A stretch of 64,000 nt of DNA from Pyrrhosoma nymphula (taxonomy: Eukaryota > Arthropoda > Insecta > Odonata > Coenagrionidae), in contig OY754329.1 of NCBI GenBank assembly GCA_963573305.1, forward strand, positions 80,996,576-81,060,575, in the 5' to 3' direction. The notes under the pieces are model-generated. The model worked only from the letters and a program-made list of their open reading frames with translations. It did not search any database and had not been told where the DNA came from. This document shows positions 55,001 to 61,000 of this stretch, piece by piece. The translations under genes and the position numbers were made by a program. The number at the start of each line of letters is the position of its first letter. The stretch's first letter is position 1.

Positions 55001-58000
55001 AAGTTTTCACGCATCAATGCAGCAGCTGCGGCTAGTTACAAGAGGCGATCAGCCTTTGATGAATATCGTTGCACTAGTTTGTGCGCCTGACTCCGTACCA
55101 AAAAAAATTATGCATTTTGCAGTCATTTGGTAATGGCATGCCATTGTTCTACAAACTTTCCAGCAAAATGATATTTTTTGCGAACGAGTGCACTTGCAAA
55201 GTAAGTTTCCTCCTGGAGTAACCAGATAGAACAGGTCTAATCGGCGCTGATCCAATTGTAGTGAAGTCATCGATATCCTTGAAAAATGCGCGATTCGGCT
55301 TTCATCTCGTGATGTGCACGCCCCGAGACGGTTGCTAGGCGAGGAGTTCAAAGCGTCGTTGATCTTCCACGCATTGACTTGCTCGTCGTGGACTCATCAT
55401 CAGCTCAATCTCTCATGTCTCACCCGTTTTCGTTTTCGCGCGAGCGAATACACACGTATCCGCCGGCAGATTTAATCCCTCGCATGTGGCCGTTTCGTCA
55501 TCTGTTGATGTCACTTGTTGATGCCGTTCAAAATACAACCTCCCCCCGCACCAAAGCAACTCTCTCATCATCGATATTTTTAGAACGAGTCAAAAGAATA
55601 ATCTCGAAAATTCGAAATTCTTGTCTTATCTTGCACATTTAGGAAGGTCACCAATTGTTTTGGGGTTTTCATGCACCGGCCTAAAATCGCGGTGTCTTTG
55701 CCTATGGTTAACCATTGTGAGAATCGACATTTTCAAATTGTTTTGGATGTCTCCATTATGCACTATGCACAGGAGCTAGTTGAAGATATCGTTCGGCAAC
55801 TTGTTGCATGCTGAGAATATTGTTAGTTACTCAGCTGTGATATGCATTTATTTAGTTAAATGTCCCTTGTTTCTTAATGCTGCAGTATATAAATACTTAA
55901 ATGTTCATTAGGTACTTATAAAAAGGAAAGTATCGATTTTTTTCTTTGGGTACATATTAACTATAAGCTCTTAATACGGCCTCGTTACATTAAGTTGTAG
56001 CATTTAGGAATTCAGTCAATTATTTTCTATTTACCATATTTCTCCCACATTTCGGTCGCTCGACAAAAATTCGAGAGGCAAGATCCATTCGATTTGAAAT
56101 TGATACCAATTTTATACATTTTGCGACAGAATTAATCACTGGATAGCTTGTTACTACTTCCTACTTAATGTTTATAATACCAAATTACGAAAGCAATGAT
56201 TCCATGAATCAAAACCTCGCATTTTTTCAAGGATGCCCATGACTTCATAGCAACTGAATCTGTGCCGATCAGTCCTACCGTACCCAGTAACATTAGCAGC
56301 AAAATTAACTTACAAATTCCCGCAGCGCTGAAAGACCATTATGCTGAAAGCGATAAAAATTCACCGAAGTACCAACTACTCGTGAAAATGCTCGGTAGAT
56401 TCCATGAAGTTAATTCCGTCATGGTTCCCAACTGCAGAGCCTCACTTAAGTAAGAGGTTCCTAAATATATTGTCACAAAATACGCCACGAAATGCTAACG
56501 CAAGAATACCCAGAGAGGAAATAATATCATAAGGTACGCCCTATGCTTTGCGAAACGAGGAACACGGCAGCATGCTTAAGGCGGTCGATGAACAAACAAT
56601 TTATTTTGTTAACATATGACTTGGAATGCCTGTAAAGAGCGGGTTTACGCACCCCATTAGATTTAGCAGTTATTATCCATAAATAATATGTTTTCATAGA
56701 CGTCGGGAGCCTGTATAACCAAGCAGATAAAATTATTACGGCAACACTATCGGTTACAGCATGCCAGGTTATAGTACGCCAAACGATTCTAAATTTCTTA
56801 CTGCAACGAAATATTTAAGGAATATAAAATAATACATTGTCCTATTTTTGCCGATGAAATCCTTAAACAAGTACTATGTCACCAGGATAAAACAGATTCA
56901 ATTCGCCATTTCAGAAAACATAAATGTAAAATACAGCAATATAAATTTTCACTTACAATTAGTCGTGAAACAAGATTGAAAGACAGAAGAGTAAAATATA
57001 TCAAATTAAGAGATTTTCTCTATAACTTACACCAACATATCACCTGAAGATCAATATTTAATTAGTAATCAGCTATGAAGAATATCGCAGAAACGATAAG
57101 TCAGTAATTGAAAATAGAGGATTTTTCAAGCAGTAATGTATTTCAGTTGACAATGATTGGCCAACGACTCTGGAGACATTTACGGAACATATATATAAAA
57201 GACAGGCGGGAATAGTGACAACGGTGAGACTAAATCAATATATTATTGCACAGAAGGAACTGATAAATTTTAACACAATTATGATTGGAGCCAACCCAAA
57301 AATTAAGCCTTCTTGCACAGCAATAAGACCCGCTAAAAGCTTAATTTAACATAAAAGAAAAGGGAGAGCAGCATAAAATTTCACTCATGCGTTGTACGAA
57401 AGAGAAAGACCAGGAAAGTCATTAACCAGTAGCTAGAATTTAACCAATAGCTGGGAACTTTTCAACTCGCTTGAACGATAGGGATGGAACTAATAATGAG
57501 AGTTAGAGGCAGAGGAAACGCTTGTTTCACGACGGAAAGAGGTAGAGAGCTCGATATAAACGAGGATAAAAATTCGTGCTAAATACGGAGGAGAGTTTTT
57601 CCAGTATGAGAAATACAGACCTACGATGGGATCATAGTTCCTTCTTCCGCGTTGCTGTTATCGTTATCCAAAACGCAAACCATTGCAGAAGGGCAACTGC
57701 TGCCATGAGAACGCGCTCCATGGATTAAAACTAGTCATTTAAAGCAACTAAACAACATTTGAAGAATGACGATCACGTTACCTTTCTCATGAGTGCAATT
57801 GAAAAATAACAATCACACAAGCGCACGCATTATGGAGAACCTTGATCTATATATCTTCGGTAAAATACTGAAAGAAAGGATACACCGAGTGAAAAGAAGA
57901 CAGAGTTCCCGAGAGAGTAAGAAACAGATATAAGCACCTGATTGCATGATAAGGATGTTCCAGGAAATAAGCAAAAAAGTTACTCATGGAAGAGAAATTG

Positions 58001-61000
58001 TGCAAGATAAATATTTTCCAGAGGAAATAAAAAGAGAATATATATGTCCATGGCCTAACGTTAATTGACAAATTCTTGGTAGTTTTTAACCCAAGAATTA
58101 GTTTTTTTTACTACACTCCACACAATCCCGTTTCAACCTAATTTCTTTCCAACTTCTTGGGAAATTTCTTGCACTGGCCATCAATAGTTTCTCGCAATTT
58201 ATCCTGTGTCTTCGCAGTTACTTCATTGATTCTTTCCATTACAGCATTCAGTAAATTACCGCGAAAATGCATAGATAGGGGGTTGACATGGTGGCTGGAG
58301 AGTTGGCTTCCCATTCTGAGGGCCCGGGTTCAAATTACGGCAACGATGGGTCATTGTTCAGAGGAATCTTTATCCCTAATTAGAGAGCACTTCAATTACA
58401 GTATAATCCTCCAGGCTGCAAATAACCTGTTGTCGGTTGCCTTCAATAATACCTACTAAAGTGCGTTCCAAGTTTTCTGTTAACCACAGCGCTTATGGGT
58501 AAGAGGTGCCAGTTCTACATCTTTCCATTTCTCTCTTTCCCTCACTTTCTTATCCCAAAAAAAAAATAAAAAATAAGAAAAAGTAATGTAGACAATGCTT
58601 GAACAATTTTCAGCTTCTTTCAAGCACCTTCCCATTCATGTAGGGACAATTTAAAAAGAACACGTATTTGGCAATGCTGTGCTTGAAATGCCTTAAGTTA
58701 CAAAATAACGCCTTGTAAAATGAAAACTTGGAACGCACTTTAGTAACACCTTCAAGCACAGGAAAAGCATGGTTTAAGGATCGCTTGCATTCGGTGGTTA
58801 ATCAATCCTTCCTTTCCCCAACCAATCGAGCAGCAAGAGAGAGAACAGAGGCTGGAAATGCTGTATCAACTGATCAAGCAATACATGGCGGAGGCCGGAG
58901 CCACGGGTGACGCCCGGATGGCCATTCCACCGCCGCTCCTGCACAGCGCTACCGGCGGCTTGAGGTCGCACCCCGGCCACCAGATGGCGGGCGCGGCGCT
59001 CGTACCAGGCGGCGGCGCGGATGACGGCTCCGACGACGACATGGCCGAGGAGGAGAACAAACCAAAAAGGGTGTCCTCCGCCTGTGAGTACCCGCACCCA
59101 CCCACTCCCTCAACCCTTGAGTGTAATTCTCCATTGCCGACCGTGTATCAATTCGATGATCGGTTAACTACAGCTAGGGTGACCCCATCAAAATTTTCAA
59201 AATCAGGACATTTGAAGAAAAAAAGCAGGACATTTTGAAAATAAGCCTTACAACACATTAAATTCCTTTTCATGTGCGTCCCTTTCATCCCTTTCACTTG
59301 TATATCATGCGGCCAAAATGTCAATAGAGACGAAGAGTTAACAAAAATGCATCGCACTGAAAATAAAAAAATGTTGCATTTTTTATGTCCTCCATGAAAC
59401 ATTTGGCAACTTGGTTACTTCAAGTTCTACATATTTCGTAATTCAAACATTTATTTCTGCCAAAAGTGACTAATAAGGATTCTTTGAATTATTTAGTAAT
59501 ACCTTTCTAATTACAGTCCTCCCTCCTGTCTTTTCCCCGCCCCGCGTGTTCTCGCGTAATAAAAAAGCGCGTGCTATCGCGGGTTAAGGACGTTCGGTGG
59601 TTTCACTCAACTTAAGGGAATTCGACGAAACTTGCTGGAAGCATTACTATGTTTTCATAAACCTACTTAAATTTTGTCAAAATTATTTACCGCAGATTAC
59701 TTAAGATATTTGATCGAGAAGTGGACAAAAAATCACATGGGTTCTTATGGGAACGCGAGGTGCGACTAGCTTTATTCATCGAAAAGAACGTTTTCTAGTT
59801 AAGAATAAGAAAACCAAAAATAAATTAAATCGTTAAAAAAATAATGTATGAAAATCATTTGTTATACTTTATTTTTATTATTTTTGTTTTTCCTATTCTT
59901 AACTAAAAAAAAAGGTTCTTTTTGATGAATTAAGCTACTCGTACCTTGTGTTCCCGTTAGAACCCATGTAATTTTTTGTCGACTTCTTGATCAAATATCT
60001 TAAGTAATCTGCGGTAAATAATTCTGAAAAAAATCCCGTAGATTTAAGACTACATAAGTAATGCTTCCAGCAAGTTTCGTCGAATTCTCTTAAGTTGAGT
60101 GAAACCACCGAACCTCCTTAATCGGTTATCATGTAGCATGATTAATTAATACTTGAGTTTTTCAAGTCTTTTCCACGTATAAGGAAGATTGTAGCCATCT
60201 TCTCTGTTTAGGTTGTTAGGTCTTTTTTCTATTTCAATGGCTTCCCTGATGATCCATGGATAGCAGCTTATGATACGTAAACTAGAGCAGGAAGCGGAAC
60301 TTGATCTAAATGCCAGACCAGCCAGACTCAGTTGCGAGCGTTTTGGATGATAACCGGAAGCAGGACCGAAAATCATCTTTTTACAAGCAGCAAAATTCCC
60401 TTTAAAATGCATATTCTCATATAAAGACAGAAACAAAATAATACTTTTGACCTCGGATATTATCTTATACGATGTATTTCAACACTAGGTATTAATTATT
60501 TTGAAAGGCAGAAAGCCGGACAATTTGGCTTTATCGAAAAAAGCCGTCCGGACGCTCACATATTAATAGAAAAGCAGGACACGTCCGGTGAAATCCGGAC
60601 GTCTGGTCACCCTAATTGCAGCTCTCAATTACTTTCTGCTAACATCCTGGCATACATCGTTGACGTCTAGACGGAAGAAAGATTAAACTTGTTTTTGCGT
60701 ACAACGATCCACCTAATATGGCTACTTATCCATAAATAATATGAATAATTCAGTGCTTATTTTGGAAATTATTACCATCCCGCGTTTTTCTAGAACTATC
60801 ACTGCGGTACCGCGACAATTCCGCTAACATATGCTTTCGGGAGTGTTAACTGTAAAACTGATCCATTCAATATGGCTGCTTGCGCAATTTAACAGTTTCG
60901 ATTTTCACCTTCTTCTATCGTACCGTACGGTTCCACCTATTCTCTTCTATTATCTATTTGTCCTGGACATTTTTTTCACATCTCTCTTCATCATACCTCC

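Larger units (their letters stand above)
59175..60614. mobile_element. hAT-like composite element, 1.44 kb, in CNMa intron 3
   Basis: The ends TAGGGTGACC and GGTCACCCTA are inverted. Farther inside, the left has AATCAGGACATTT..GCAGGACA and the right has AGCAGGACACGTCCGGTGAAA. The flanks ACTACAGC and ATTGCAGC match 6/8, compatible with an old 8-bp hAT duplication. The inside holds a fold-back (59584-60121) and a Penelope-like fragment, so it is a nest of elements. No hAT transposase is seen. Confidence 0.6.

Noticed and set aside
51063..59083. Agatoxin-like or DH31/DH44-type precursor
   Set aside because: Considered from exons 2-3 alone. The terminal exon shows the CNMa core and amidation site, so these families do not fit.
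58858..59238. Reading exon 3 straight on past 59083 as a longer protein
   Set aside because: The frame runs through a strong GTGAGT donor into low-quality sequence and then into a hAT-like end. Splicing to 62422 gives the exact CNMa signature instead.
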